A stretch of DNA of 64,000 bases from Nonlabens sp. Ci31. GTDB lineage: Bacteria; Bacteroidota; Bacteroidia; Flavobacteriales; Flavobacteriaceae. A program made the position numbers and the translations under genes. How positions within the stretch are numbered: the stretch's first letter is position 1; every line of letters starts with the position of its first letter. Below, piece by piece: positions 26,660 to 36,472 of this stretch. A model generated the notes under the pieces. That model worked only from the letters and a program-made list of their open reading frames with translations. It was not told the DNA's origin and made no database searches. The stretch covers positions 1,550,001-1,614,000 of the forward strand of contig NZ_CP043633.1 of NCBI RefSeq assembly GCF_012974865.1, written 5' to 3'.

Positions 26660-29389
26660 TTAGCTCTTTATGAGTTTTTCAACTTGAACTTGATCTCTAT
26701 TTATCAATTCTACAAAATATATTCCTTGTTTTAAATCACTAATTCCATAATGGCTTTGTGGTCCTTTAAAACTTTTTACCAGTTGACCAGATACCTGGTA
26801 AATACGTACGGTTTCTACTTCTTCAGATAGCTTAAAAGTATCGGATGCTGGATTGGGAAATAACTTGATTGAGGAGGATAAAGAACGGACATCCTCATTA
26901 CTTAATGGATCTTGTAATTGCTGAGTCGTGTACAGTTTATATTCCCCAGGTTGTAAATTAATCAAGGCCGTTTGATTCGTTACGTTGATAGCGGTGTTGT
27001 TATTAAAATAATCGTACCAGCTTCCTGTTTGTGAGAAATTAGGGTTGATATTTTGTGCAGTCACTGCAAAGTTAGCTATAACAACAGCATCAAATTGAGA
27101 ACCGTTAAGATTAATTCTTTTTACCAGTCCGCTTACATCAAGGTTGTTATTGGTACTATTAAAAGTATCTGGGTACAAGGTTTTAAAATTGATCATAGTA
27201 GCGGTCACATGATACAAATCCATACGGTCTGTATCTGTATCATAACCCAATGTCCACGGAATAGGTTTGCGACCTGTGCGACCATTTAAATCAATGTCTA
27301 ATTCATAGCCTAGTTCTCCAAATTGCCATAACATTTTAGGTCCAGGAATACTATACAGCATCGCAGCAATCGCTTCTTGTCTATCTAAAGCCACTGGCAA
27401 TGTTCTAACATTATGAGAAGAGTTGGAATTATTACCGAATAGGAGGTTCTTATACATCAATCGTTGCTCGTCATGGCTTTCGGCATAAGCAACTAAATGT
27501 TGATTATTAAAGTTACGCGAGTTAAAATAGGACCGAAAGATATTTGTATTACCACCGAATCCCATAGAGTTTTGATTGTACTCATCGGTCATTTTTCCCC
27601 AAAGCATAAATCCGGCGTCAGCAAGAACTTTTTCTTCACTATTATCTGATAGATGTTCTAGAATCATGTAAATATCATTAGTGTTTGCATTCCATATGGT
27701 ATTGCGGTAATCATTTAAGATATCTACTCTGGATTGATCATATGCATTCCATGCCCCTATGTTTCCTAACGTATTGTTTTGAGTAAATCCTTTAGAAAGG
27801 TCAAATCTGAATCCGTCCACTCGGTACTCATCAATTAAAAATTGCAAGGTTTGTTTGACATAGTCACGAGTAAAGGAACTCTCATGATTCATGTCATAGC
27901 CTACATTAAAGTCATGTCGTGCTGTAGCATTCATGTAAGGGCTATTTGTTGCAGGCCTAAAGTTAGCGGGATCCCACCACATTTGACACAAAGGACTCTG
28001 GCTGAAAGCGTGATTGTACACGACGTCAATAATAACCGCAATGCCTTTGGAGTGGCATAAATCTACCAGTTCTTTAAATTTTTCTGGAGTACCGTAGGCT
28101 TTGTCAACCGCTCCATGAAGCTTAGGGTTGTAACCCCAACTGTCGCTGCCTTCAAATTCGTTAATAGGCATTAATTGAAGGGCATTGATTCCTAATGTTT
28201 CTAAGTAATCAATGCGATCTATTACTTGCTGGTAACTGTCTTGCTCTGAGAAATCTCTTACGAGTAACTCATAGACTACAAGATTTTCTTGATCGGGTTT
28301 TGTAAAATTAGTTACGGTCCAGTTATAAGCTGTTTTTTGGTAAGTGTACAAAGTTACATCCCCTGTAGTCTCGTTAGATGGATACGCTGTTAGATTCGGG
28401 TAATTGCCTACAGGAATAAAGGGGTCGCTTCCAGGGTCCAATATCAGCTGGCTATATGGGTCGGCCACTTTGATATCAAAGTCCACTAAATATTGATACA
28501 TAAACTCTGTATTTGCAGAGAATTCGCTGGCGGGAACAGTTATCCAAAAGTAATCCCCATCCTTATTCATTTGGTAATTGGTATCTAGATTCCAGTTGGT
28601 AAAACTTCCTACCAGAGCCACATCATTTTTAAGAGGTGCAGCAAGAAGGAACGTGACGCTACCGTCGGCATTTTCATTGACTCCATTTTTCAATCCTGTT
28701 GGACGCGGAAGATTTTGAGTCGTACCAGGCACAAACACGTTTACCGTATCGCTGGACGTATCAGTTCCGTTAGTTGCTGTTATGGTAATATCATAAGATC
28801 CAGCCGTAGTAAATGTATAAGAACCGCTAATATTCATAGCCGTCGTAGATGCTATACTAGAATTATTAACACTGAGATCAAGAGCTGTATTTTGAGAACA
28901 GTCACCAGAAATAGTTATGTTTTGATTTAGGGTAAATATGTCTCCATCTTGAGGTGAAGTAATCACTGTGTTCAATCCAGGAAGAAAAACATCTAGAAAA
29001 ATGTCTGGACTGGTTTGAGCAGTTGCTGTGGCATTTCTTACGACCAAGCAAATTTCAGAAACTACCTCCCCAGGGGCAACGTTGTAAAATTGATCAATAC
29101 TTGTTCCTAGAGTAAGTTGGTAAATGTTGCCGCCCGTATTTACAAATTGAGGAGCAGTGGCATTATCACTAAAAGTACTGTTGACTATATTTTGCCACCT
29201 AGTTCCATTAATGTTCACTCCCGTGTAGGCATAAAGAGTCCCTGTCGCATTTTCCAAGCCTGTTCCTGTAGCATCAAAAGTTAATGTTACTTGATCGGAT
29301 TGTGTGGGTGTGGATGGTGATGTGGTTACTTGCGCTTTCGCGAAAGCGAAACAAATAAAGGACATCAAACATAAAGTAAAGTTTTTCAT
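26660..29389 (-). CDS. Secreted GH13 alpha-amylase with type IX sorting domain
   Basis: A 909-aa protein. The signal peptide (MKNFTLCLMSFICFAFAKAQ) ends in AFAKA, which is encoded by the palindrome at 29333-29348. Then come Ig/E-set-like repeats, a CBM48-like segment (LVGSFTNWN, ~residue 260), and the GH13 barrel: DVVYNHA (~455), nucleophile in DGFRFDLSKG (~530), acid/base Glu in MILEHLSD (~578), and ESHDEQR in region IV (Ser where Asn is usual). The last ~70 residues (LFPNPASDTF...VEKLIKS) form a T9SS type A sorting domain, so it should reach the surface and cut starch to oligosaccharides for SusC/D. The ATG at 29389 is preferred over a TTG 18 bp upstream. A hairpin lies just before it. Confidence 0.93.
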   Translation of the reverse strand: MKNFTLCLMSFICFAFAKAQVTTSPSTPTQSDQVTLTFDATGTGLENATGTLYAYTGVNINGTRWQNIVNSTFSDNATAPQFVNTGGNIYQLTLGTSIDQFYNVAPGEVVSEICLVVRNATATAQTSPDIFLDVFLPGLNTVITSPQDGDIFTLNQNITISGDCSQNTALDLSVNNSSIASTTAMNISGSYTFTTAGSYDITITATNGTDTSSDTVNVFVPGTTQNLPRPTGLKNGVNENADGSVTFLLAAPLKNDVALVGSFTNWNLDTNYQMNKDGDYFWITVPASEFSANTEFMYQYLVDFDIKVADPYSQLILDPGSDPFIPVGNYPNLTAYPSNETTGDVTLYTYQKTAYNWTVTNFTKPDQENLVVYELLVRDFSEQDSYQQVIDRIDYLETLGINALQLMPINEFEGSDSWGYNPKLHGAVDKAYGTPEKFKELVDLCHSKGIAVIIDVVYNHAFSQSPLCQMWWDPANFRPATNSPYMNATARHDFNVGYDMNHESSFTRDYVKQTLQFLIDEYRVDGFRFDLSKGFTQNNTLGNIGAWNAYDQSRVDILNDYRNTIWNANTNDIYMILEHLSDNSEEKVLADAGFMLWGKMTDEYNQNSMGFGGNTNIFRSYFNSRNFNNQHLVAYAESHDEQRLMYKNLLFGNNSNSSHNVRTLPVALDRQEAIAAMLYSIPGPKMLWQFGELGYELDIDLNGRTGRKPIPWTLGYDTDTDRMDLYHVTATMINFKTLYPDTFNSTNNNLDVSGLVKRINLNGSQFDAVVIANFAVTAQNINPNFSQTGSWYDYFNNNTAINVTNQTALINLQPGEYKLYTTQQLQDPLSNEDVRSLSSSIKLFPNPASDTFKLSEEVETVRIYQVSGQLVKSFKGPQSHYGISDLKQGIYFVELINRDQVQVEKLIKS
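29333..29348. repeat. Palindrome copy 7, in the amylase signal peptide
   Basis: Encodes AFAKA at the predicted signal peptidase site (A-K-A then Q). Confidence 0.95.
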
Positions 29390-29404
29390 AGCTTGAGTTT
29401 TGAG

Positions 29405-29430
29405 CAAAAAAAGGGCTGCGAACAGCCCTT
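29405..29430 (-). terminator. Intra-operon terminator/attenuator before the amylase
   Basis: On the minus strand AAGGGCTG-TTCG-CAGCCCTT is followed by TTTTT, a complete intrinsic terminator. It lies between the SusE-like gene and the amylase start (29389). There is no room for a promoter between it and the ATG, so amylase transcription must read through. Confidence 0.85.
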
Positions 29431-29451
29431 GTAATAAAGTAAATTATTAAA

Positions 29452-30588
29452 TTATTCTTGAGGGATAAGTAAGAAACTTCCATCTAAATCATTGAAGAAG
29501 ATGTCATAAGTACCCGCTTTTACAGTAATATTTGGGTCATTATTATTATTACCCTGTCCAGCATAAGCAGATGTTGCATCACCCCAACTGTTGGTCCAGT
29601 CGTTTTCTGCTCTGATCTTCATTTCACCAGCTATTAATACGATATCGCGTCCTACCCATTTGTGAGGGTCAAAAGTAGATTGTGTGAGGTCCGTATCTGG
29701 ATCATTCCATCCATTGGGAGTCGCAGCACCTATAATTGCTATACTCGTGAAAGTAGGAGCAGCGGCAGCAGTTGTGTTTGGAACCATGCTAAAACTTGAA
29801 GAACCTTCTGAATCATTAGTTACTCCTGTTACATCTATTGTAAAGTCATAATATCCAGCAGTGGGAGCAGAAAAAACGTTGGGATCATTTCCAGCACCAT
29901 CATTTACACCTACAGCACCATTTCTTTCCCCGTACTGTGGTTGCCACATTCCTAGATTAGAAAGAATTTTAAACGCGTCAGCATTGAAGTAACCTGTGTA
30001 ATAATGCTTGTTCACATCATTGATATCTACATAAAGAGCTGGGTTCGTTTCTCCGTTTCCATCACCGTTGTTCCATCCTGGCTCTGTTGCAGCACCTACA
30101 AAATACAAAGGTTTGAAAGGGTAGGCTTCAAATGGAGTAATCACTGCAGTAACTTCATTAGAAAATACTGGATTTACAGCTGCAGATGCAGTGGTAGCTT
30201 TTACTCTTAACTTGAAGTTGTTAGCTGAGCCTGGCTCTGCACCTAATCCAAGGGCAGCATCATTTAATGCATTGTAAGTAACCGCTGCATTAGTACTATT
30301 GTTAGCCCCTAATACAGCAGGTGAGCTAAAGTCACCTGATTCAAGATCCATTTCTAGCTGATAATCAATTTGAACAGGAGTTTCAAAAGTTATTCTGTTC
30401 CATGAAAACCTTTCTGCAAGATCTGCACCATTTGTTTCTGTCACCTCAAAGGTGTTTATTTCTGGAGATAAAACGATTTCTCCAGAGCTGTTCGTGTCTA
30501 GTGAAAACTCTTCGCTATCGGTATCATCACAAGACATAACTGCTGCGAGAGCTAAAAACGAAAGCATTAATATTGAAAACTTTTTCAT
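29452..30588 (-). CDS. susE: SusE/SusF-like outer-membrane starch-binding lipoprotein
   Basis: A 378-aa lipoprotein with signal peptide and lipobox LAAVMSC, then DDTDSEE (Asp at +2/+3). The N-terminal SusE-type domain (residues ~30-150) is followed by two modules containing G-W-N-D/W-N-N-G aromatic patches, as in SusE/F starch-binding modules (EPGWNNGDGNG and TPNGWNDPDTDL). It probably sits on the cell surface and holds starch next to SusC/D. It follows susD in the operon by 19 bp and is followed by an intrinsic terminator. Confidence 0.9.
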   Translation of the reverse strand: MKKFSILMLSFLALAAVMSCDDTDSEEFSLDTNSSGEIVLSPEINTFEVTETNGADLAERFSWNRITFETPVQIDYQLEMDLESGDFSSPAVLGANNSTNAAVTYNALNDAALGLGAEPGSANNFKLRVKATTASAAVNPVFSNEVTAVITPFEAYPFKPLYFVGAATEPGWNNGDGNGETNPALYVDINDVNKHYYTGYFNADAFKILSNLGMWQPQYGERNGAVGVNDGAGNDPNVFSAPTAGYYDFTIDVTGVTNDSEGSSSFSMVPNTTAAAAPTFTSIAIIGAATPNGWNDPDTDLTQSTFDPHKWVGRDIVLIAGEMKIRAENDWTNSWGDATSAYAGQGNNNNDPNITVKAGTYDIFFNDLDGSFLLIPQE

Positions 30589-30607
30589 TTGTATTTGATT
30601 TATAAGA

Positions 30608-32206
30608 TTAGTAACCAGTGTTTTGTGGTTGTAGATTAGGATTTTGATTTAACTCTTGTGCTGGAATAGGCAAGAGGTTTCTGTAAGCGGCTGTTGTGGT
30701 ACCATTTTGTACATTTCCTTTCCAAGCCCATACCTTAGAAGTAGTGAACTGTCCGAAACGCACTAAATCTTGACGTCTATGTGTTTCCCAGTGTAATTCA
30801 CGAGCTCTTTCATCTAGTAAGAAACCTAAGTCTATTTGTCCAGCAGTTACATTTCCACTAGTGTTACCATAAGCTCTTTCACGTATGATGTTGATATAGG
30901 CTTCGGCCGTGTTGAGGTCTCCACCTGCGCCACCTCTTAAGACAGCTTCAGCATACATTAAGTACGCATCTGATAAACGAAAGACAGGAAAATCAATATC
31001 TACAAAATCACCTGCTTGATCCACACCAGCAGATCCGTCTACGTTGATGTTTTTAAATTTCTGAATAGCAAAGCCATCTTTAAATTGTCCTACATCTGCA
31101 ATTTCTTTTGTTTGATCATCGGTAAAGAACGTCTCTCTCGTGTCAGCAGAGTTTTCTTCTCCTGGAAATAATTCTACAAATTCTGGTGTAGTTCTAATAC
31201 CGCCCCAACCACCGTTGATACCGAATTCTGTTGGGTCCATATTTCCACCTACTGGAGCGTGAGTCAAATAAGTAGTACCACCGAAAGTTTGTGTATTTAA
31301 ACCATCAAAATTGATAGTCCAGATAAATTCGCTCTCTGCACCATTACGATTGTTGTCTGCTTGGAAACTGTAAGCATAAGGTACGTTAGGTACTGTATAG
31401 CCAGCTAAAATTACTTTATTCAACTGTGTAATTGCGTCTGTATTTCTTTCTGAACCTGTATAGACTTCAGCATTTAGATAAATTTTTGATAAAAGCATCC
31501 ACAGCGCCGCTTTGTCTGCGCGTCCATATTCATTCATACGAGCGTCTACCATATCATCTTCAATAGCTAACAATTCTAATTCTATAAATTCAAATAACTC
31601 AGCGCGATTTTTCACTTCTGGTAAAACCGCTGGATCGTAGTTTACATCTCTAAAAGGCATTTTGCCAAAAAGATCCATTCCATGATAGTAAGAATAAGCT
31701 CTTAAAAACCTTGCTTCAGCGCGATACTCTGCAACATCTGCTCTAATATCTGCTGGGATATTGTATTCATTTAGTTTTGCATCTGTACTTAGAGCTAAGA
31801 ATTCATTACAAACCGCTATTTGATAATTCACTCTTGAGAACATGGCGTTGATAAATTCATTCCCATCTGTCCATACATGGCCGTGTAAATCTTTGATCGT
31901 TCCATCATTCCAAGCGATAATCGCCTCGTCTGTGGTCAGTTCTTGCATGTTCCAGTATAATCTTAGGTAGTTGGAAAAACCACCATCGATTCCAGAAATG
32001 TCTGCATCACCGTCACCACCAGCTTGTCCACCTACGGCAAGACCTGCATAAGCTTTGGCAATAATGCCACGATAGGTGGCAGGATCTTGAAATAACTCTG
32101 CTTCTGTAACCCGGTTATCTCTCGGCTCTACTGTAAGTGCATCATCACATGCAGTAAAAACAAGCATCCCAAGAAACAAAAAGATAATTGATTTGTATAT
32201 TTTCAT
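30608..32206 (-). CDS. susD: SusD/RagB-family starch-binding lipoprotein
   Basis: A 532-aa SusD-family protein with lipobox LVFTAC then DDALTVEPRDN. The alpha-helical TPR-like framework is visible, with ARFLRAYSYYHGMDLFGKMP and the conserved C-terminal pattern DERARELHWETHRRQDLVRFG, ending in LNQNPNLQPQNTGY. It forms the lid on the SusC barrel and binds maltodextrins. It starts 12 bp after susC, in the same operon. Confidence 0.96.
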   Translation of the reverse strand: MKIYKSIIFLFLGMLVFTACDDALTVEPRDNRVTEAELFQDPATYRGIIAKAYAGLAVGGQAGGDGDADISGIDGGFSNYLRLYWNMQELTTDEAIIAWNDGTIKDLHGHVWTDGNEFINAMFSRVNYQIAVCNEFLALSTDAKLNEYNIPADIRADVAEYRAEARFLRAYSYYHGMDLFGKMPFRDVNYDPAVLPEVKNRAELFEFIELELLAIEDDMVDARMNEYGRADKAALWMLLSKIYLNAEVYTGSERNTDAITQLNKVILAGYTVPNVPYAYSFQADNNRNGAESEFIWTINFDGLNTQTFGGTTYLTHAPVGGNMDPTEFGINGGWGGIRTTPEFVELFPGEENSADTRETFFTDDQTKEIADVGQFKDGFAIQKFKNINVDGSAGVDQAGDFVDIDFPVFRLSDAYLMYAEAVLRGGAGGDLNTAEAYINIIRERAYGNTSGNVTAGQIDLGFLLDERARELHWETHRRQDLVRFGQFTTSKVWAWKGNVQNGTTTAAYRNLLPIPAQELNQNPNLQPQNTGY

Positions 32207-32218
32207 AGTATTGCTTTT

Positions 32219-35101
32219 TTAAAAATTAAACCCTAATCCAAAGATTAGTCCTCTGTTACGAGGGAAAAGATTGTTGTCTATACCACCGAATACTTCAGGA
32301 TCAACCCCGTCGTAATCTGTAATAGTTATAAGGTTAGTTCCTGTAACGGAGGCTCTTATATCTACTTTGTCGCCTGGGAAATTATAACCTAACGAGATGT
32401 TATCCAACTTGATAAAATCAGATTTCTGGATGTAGTAATCAGAAAATAATCGCTGTTGAGAGAAGTTGGTATCTAAAACATCTACCGGCGCATTGACATA
32501 AATTGGATTCTGTGTGTTCGTTGGGAAAATACTACCGTAGTTAGCTGCGTTAGAAGCCACGTTATTGTAGTTGTAACCGCCAGCGGCACCTCTAAAGGTA
32601 AAACTTAAATCTAGATTTTTATAATTGAAGTTGGAAGTGAATCCAAAATACACATCATGATTTGCTTTTTTATAACGAACTCTATCGGCATCGTTGATGA
32701 TATTATCACCATTGGTATCTACAAAGACACCATCTAACGGATTTCCATCTTGATCGTATACTTGACGGAAAACACTGAAGGTAGTCGGGTCAGATCCTAC
32801 CGACCATTCTTGGATATTGTTTCCTACACCTCCCGAAATCCCGCCTACTTGTACGGGAGCGTTTTCAGCACCGGCAAGGTCGGTAATTTCTATTTCTTGT
32901 ACGGTAGCATTTGCAGATAAGGTCCAATTCATATTTTCAGACTGAATCATCTTTACAGAAATACTGGACTCGATACCTCTACTTAAAGTAGAACCAGCAT
33001 TCTGAAAACTTCCATTTTCTAACCCTCCAGATGGAAGCGGGCCGAAAAGCAATAGGTCACTTGTTTCTCTATAAAAACCATCTACGCTACCCGTAATACG
33101 GTCGTCAAAGAAACCTAAGTCGATACCGGCATTCCACTGATCTGTAGTTTCCCACTTTAAGTCAATGGCTCCTTCTGGACGTATTGTAGTGACAAATTGA
33201 TCTCCAAATTGTACAGCCGCTTGAGGTTGTCCTGGTGTGAAAACGGATAGGAATGCAAAAGATACAGGGATATCTTGCTGTCCTGTCTGACCAAAACCGC
33301 CACGTAGTTTTAATTGAGATAAGAAGCCACTGTTCTGAACAAAATTAGTGTTGGTTAATTTTAAGGCTCCACTAACACCGTAGAAATTAGCCCATCTATT
33401 TTCTTCAGAAAAACGAGAACTACCATTACGGGAAGCACTACCTGATAAAACAACTAAATCCTTAATGTCAAAGGAAGCTCTTGCAAATGCGGTGACCAGT
33501 GCAGAGTCATCTATGCCTACTGGATTTTCTTGCAAGGAGTTGTTTATGGTAGAACGACCAGTTGTTTGACGAGTAAAATCTTGATAACTTCCACCTAATG
33601 TTAGATCCATATCAGTATCTAGAGATTCTAAAGTTCGCTTATAATCAAAGCGACCATCTAGCAATTGGTTTCTTCTAAACCCTTCACTAAAGCTTCTGTT
33701 ATTTCCACGAGCACCAGCTCCAGAGTTGAAGTCTCTAATAGAATAACTATCAAATTCATTATAATCGATACCTGCATTACCAGTAAATTTTAAACCAAGA
33801 ACTTGTCTGATGTTATAAGCAGCGTTAAGATTTAATCTGGCTTGTGAATTGTCTAATTGGGAATCTAAACTATTTAATAGTCCTAATGGATTACGAGGTG
33901 CATTAGGTTCTGGACCTGTAGTGTTGGTGTATTCAAAATAACCGCCAAAAGCGCCGGTATTATTAAAAATAGATTGCGTAGGATCAAAAACTACAGCAGC
34001 GCCTATAGCACCACCATCAGCATTTCTGATTTCCTCTTGAGCCATTTGAGAAGTGAAGGTTAGTTTTAAATCTCCTTTAAGAAAATTCTGTCTCACATTA
34101 AGTCCTAATGTAGCTCTTTCATAACCAGACCTCAACAAAGTACCATGTTCGTTAGTGTAACCAAGTGACGCACGTATGGAGGTAGTTTCATAACCTTTCT
34201 CTGCAGTAAGGCTATGGATGACTCTAGTACCATTTTGGTAAATTTCATTTTGCCAGTCAGTATTTGCGGTACCTAATACAGAAGGATCTCTTCCTTGGTC
34301 TGTAATCAGTTGTCTAAACTCGTCTGCACTTAATACATCAGCATAGTTTTGAACTTGGTTGACTGCAAATTGAACATCGTATCCCAATTTAAGGTCGCTA
34401 TTTAATTTTGCTTTTTTGGTCGTGATTAAAACGACACCATTAGAAGCACGGTTACCATATATAGCGGTAGCACTCGCATCTTTAAGAATAGTGAACGACT
34501 CAATGTCTGCTGGGTTGATAGAATTAAGACTCGCATTACGCTGATCTAATGGCACCCCATCTACTACATAAAGAGCATCTTGATTTCCACCTAGTGTAGA
34601 ACCAGGACGTACTCTGATGGTAGGGCCGTCGCCTGGACGACCAGAAGCAGCGGTAACTTGCACACCTGCCACTTTACCAGCTATTAATTGGCCAGGGGAT
34701 ACGATGGCTCCTTTGTTAAACTCTTCTTCATTTACAGTCGTTTGCGCTGCGGTTACATTTGCTTTTTTAGTGCTTCCATATCCTATAAGTACGATGGCAT
34801 CTAACTCAGAAGGATTTTCTTCTAAAGTAATATTGATGGAGGTCTGTCCCGTAAAAGGAATTTCCTGAGTGGTATAACCTACAAAAGAGAACAGAATGAC
34901 AGCATCGCTAGGAACATTATTTAACGTGTATTTCCCATCAAAATCGGTTGATGTACCGTTAGATGTTCCTTTTATTGAAACAGTAGCTCCTAAAGCTGGT
35001 AAGCCGTTAGATTCCAATACTGTTCCAGTAATTACACTTTGAGCAAATGCAAAAAACGGTAGTAAAAATAACAGTAAAACTGCTTTGGATTTTTGATTCA
35101 T
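32219..35101 (-). CDS. susC: SusC/RagA-family TonB-dependent outer-membrane transporter
   Basis: A 960-aa protein: signal peptide (residues 1-20), a carboxypeptidase-D regulatory-like domain (SVITGTVLESNGLPALGATV), the plug domain with PGSTLGGNQDALYVVDGVPL and NPADIESFTILKDASATAIY, and a 22-strand barrel ending in FPRNRGLIFGLGFNF. It imports maltodextrins with SusD, using TonB/ExbBD energy. First gene of the minus-strand starch operon. A promoter (35150-35177) and a LacI-type operator (35201-35214) lie upstream. Confidence 0.96.
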   Translation of the reverse strand: MNQKSKAVLLLFLLPFFAFAQSVITGTVLESNGLPALGATVSIKGTSNGTSTDFDGKYTLNNVPSDAVILFSFVGYTTQEIPFTGQTSINITLEENPSELDAIVLIGYGSTKKANVTAAQTTVNEEEFNKGAIVSPGQLIAGKVAGVQVTAASGRPGDGPTIRVRPGSTLGGNQDALYVVDGVPLDQRNASLNSINPADIESFTILKDASATAIYGNRASNGVVLITTKKAKLNSDLKLGYDVQFAVNQVQNYADVLSADEFRQLITDQGRDPSVLGTANTDWQNEIYQNGTRVIHSLTAEKGYETTSIRASLGYTNEHGTLLRSGYERATLGLNVRQNFLKGDLKLTFTSQMAQEEIRNADGGAIGAAVVFDPTQSIFNNTGAFGGYFEYTNTTGPEPNAPRNPLGLLNSLDSQLDNSQARLNLNAAYNIRQVLGLKFTGNAGIDYNEFDSYSIRDFNSGAGARGNNRSFSEGFRRNQLLDGRFDYKRTLESLDTDMDLTLGGSYQDFTRQTTGRSTINNSLQENPVGIDDSALVTAFARASFDIKDLVVLSGSASRNGSSRFSEENRWANFYGVSGALKLTNTNFVQNSGFLSQLKLRGGFGQTGQQDIPVSFAFLSVFTPGQPQAAVQFGDQFVTTIRPEGAIDLKWETTDQWNAGIDLGFFDDRITGSVDGFYRETSDLLLFGPLPSGGLENGSFQNAGSTLSRGIESSISVKMIQSENMNWTLSANATVQEIEITDLAGAENAPVQVGGISGGVGNNIQEWSVGSDPTTFSVFRQVYDQDGNPLDGVFVDTNGDNIINDADRVRYKKANHDVYFGFTSNFNYKNLDLSFTFRGAAGGYNYNNVASNAANYGSIFPTNTQNPIYVNAPVDVLDTNFSQQRLFSDYYIQKSDFIKLDNISLGYNFPGDKVDIRASVTGTNLITITDYDGVDPEVFGGIDNNLFPRNRGLIFGLGFNF

Positions 35102-35149
35102 TTCGTTGATTTAATTAGTTGTTAGTGTCATCTTCTTCTCACACGGCAG

Positions 35150-35177
35150 CTAAATTATGTAAAGTAAATGTTAACAA
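35150..35177 (-). promoter_or_regulatory. Putative susC promoter (TTG-N17-TAATTTAG)
   Basis: On the minus strand TTG (35177-35175) and TAATTTAG (35157-35150) are 17 bp apart, about 50 bp before the susC ATG. The -7 box has A in place of the third T of TTTG. The LacI-type operator lies just upstream of the -33 box. Confidence 0.45.
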
Positions 35178-35200
35178 AACCTTTTTTCTACCACATTCTA

Positions 35201-35214
35201 CGAAAACGTTTTCG
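35201..35214. promoter_or_regulatory. LacI-family operator
   Basis: CGAAAACGTTTTCG is a perfect 14-bp palindrome with the central CG of LacI/MalR-type operators. It lies between divergent susC and lacI and is the likely site for the adjacent LacI-type protein. Lying upstream of the susC -33 box suggests activation or looping rather than simple blocking. Confidence 0.75.
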
Positions 35215-35246
35215 GTTCATTGTAGTATTATTTTAAACTATCTTCA

Positions 35247-35260
35247 CTTTCGCGAAAGCG
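35247..35260. repeat. Palindrome copy 8, upstream of lacI
   Basis: CTTTCGCGAAAGCG in the leader region of the LacI-type gene, 32 bp before its ATG. Confidence 0.9.
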
Positions 35261-35291
35261 AAACATACAATTATTCATAACCTAAGTTATA

Positions 35292-36311
35292 ATGGCTCAA
35301 AAGATTACACTTAAGAAAATAGCGCAAGACTTAAAAGTCTCTATATCAACTGTCTCTAAGGCATTGAGAGATTCACATGAAATAAGTATTGAGACTAGAG
35401 ACAAGATCAAAGAGTACGCAAAGGAGTTCAATTACAAGCCTAATAGTATAGCACTGAGTCTTAAGAATCAGAAGACAAAAAAGATCGGGATCATCATTCC
35501 CGAAATTGTTCACCATTTTTTTGCGACAGTTATTTCGGGAGTGGAACGCGTGGCAAATGAAAAAGGCTATCAGGTCATTATCACCTTGTCTGGAGAGAGT
35601 TTTGATAAAGAAGTTGTCAACATGGATATGCTGGCAAATGGCAGTATAGACGGTTTTATCATGAGCCTTTCCAAAGAAACCATGGAGAAACAGGATTTCC
35701 ACCATTTAAGAGAGGTGACTAATCAAGGAATGCCTATAGTAATGTTTGATCGTGTATCTAACGATATACCTTGCGATAAAGTGATTATTGATGATGTTGC
35801 CGCAGGTCATGAAGCGACGGAGTTCTTATTGAGAAAAGGTAAAAACAAATTAGGTATTATCAGTACCGTAGACTACGTTAACGTGGGTAGATTGCGTTCT
35901 CAAGGCTTTAAACAAGCATTGCAACAACGGGGTTTTGAAGTAGAAGACCAGCAATTTCTCAAAATAGAAGACATTGACAGTTGTGAAAGCGCTATCGAAA
36001 ATTTTGTAGTAAATAACAATTTTGATGCCGTAGTAGCAGTAAACGAGTTGTTTGCAGTTATGGCGAGTAAAGCCTTGCAAAAGGCAGGCAAGAAAATACC
36101 AGAAGATGTTGCTATTGTTGCGTTTACGGATGGAATACTTTCTAAATTTGCCAGTCCTACTTTAACGACTATAGGACAGAACGGTGAAGAAATGGGAGGG
36201 ATCGCTGCTGCAAAACTGATTGAAAAGCTAGAGTCTAAAGATCACGATAATGAAACTTACGAAACCGTTATCGTAAAAACTACACTGATAGAAAGAGAAT
36301 CTACACCATAA
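35292..36311 (+). CDS. LacI-family transcriptional regulator of maltodextrin use
   Basis: A 339-aa regulator. The N-terminal HTH (ITLKKIAQDLKVSISTVSKA) and hinge helix (YKPNSIALSLK) are followed by a periplasmic-binding-protein-like effector domain (KIGIIIPEIVHHFFATVISG; VAIVAFTDGILSKFASPTLT). It is divergent from susC and heads the transporter/phosphorylase genes. The palindrome CGAAAACGTTTTCG upstream fits its HTH class. By context it probably senses maltose or a maltodextrin; whether it activates or represses is not visible. Confidence 0.93.
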   Translation: MAQKITLKKIAQDLKVSISTVSKALRDSHEISIETRDKIKEYAKEFNYKPNSIALSLKNQKTKKIGIIIPEIVHHFFATVISGVERVANEKGYQVIITLSGESFDKEVVNMDMLANGSIDGFIMSLSKETMEKQDFHHLREVTNQGMPIVMFDRVSNDIPCDKVIIDDVAAGHEATEFLLRKGKNKLGIISTVDYVNVGRLRSQGFKQALQQRGFEVEDQQFLKIEDIDSCESAIENFVVNNNFDAVVAVNELFAVMASKALQKAGKKIPEDVAIVAFTDGILSKFASPTLTTIGQNGEEMGGIAAAKLIEKLESKDHDNETYETVIVKTTLIERESTP

Positions 36312-36355
36312 ATTAATAGTTTTACACTTCCGATTAAAGTTATATCTTTAACGAG

Positions 36356-36390
36356 AAATTGAATGAAAATTTTACCATTTCATTCAATTT
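36356..36390. repeat. 13-bp inverted repeat before the MFS gene
   Basis: AAATTGAATGAAA and TTTCATTCAATTT flank a 9-nt loop, between lacI and the permease gene. It could be an mRNA hairpin that adjusts expression along the unit; there is no T-tract typical of a terminator. Confidence 0.6.
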
Positions 36391-36472
36391 GATCAATCAA
36401 AACTTATCTTCTTCACACACACCATAAGTTTTGATAAGTCATAAGGCTTATCGTCATTAAATCAATAACGAT

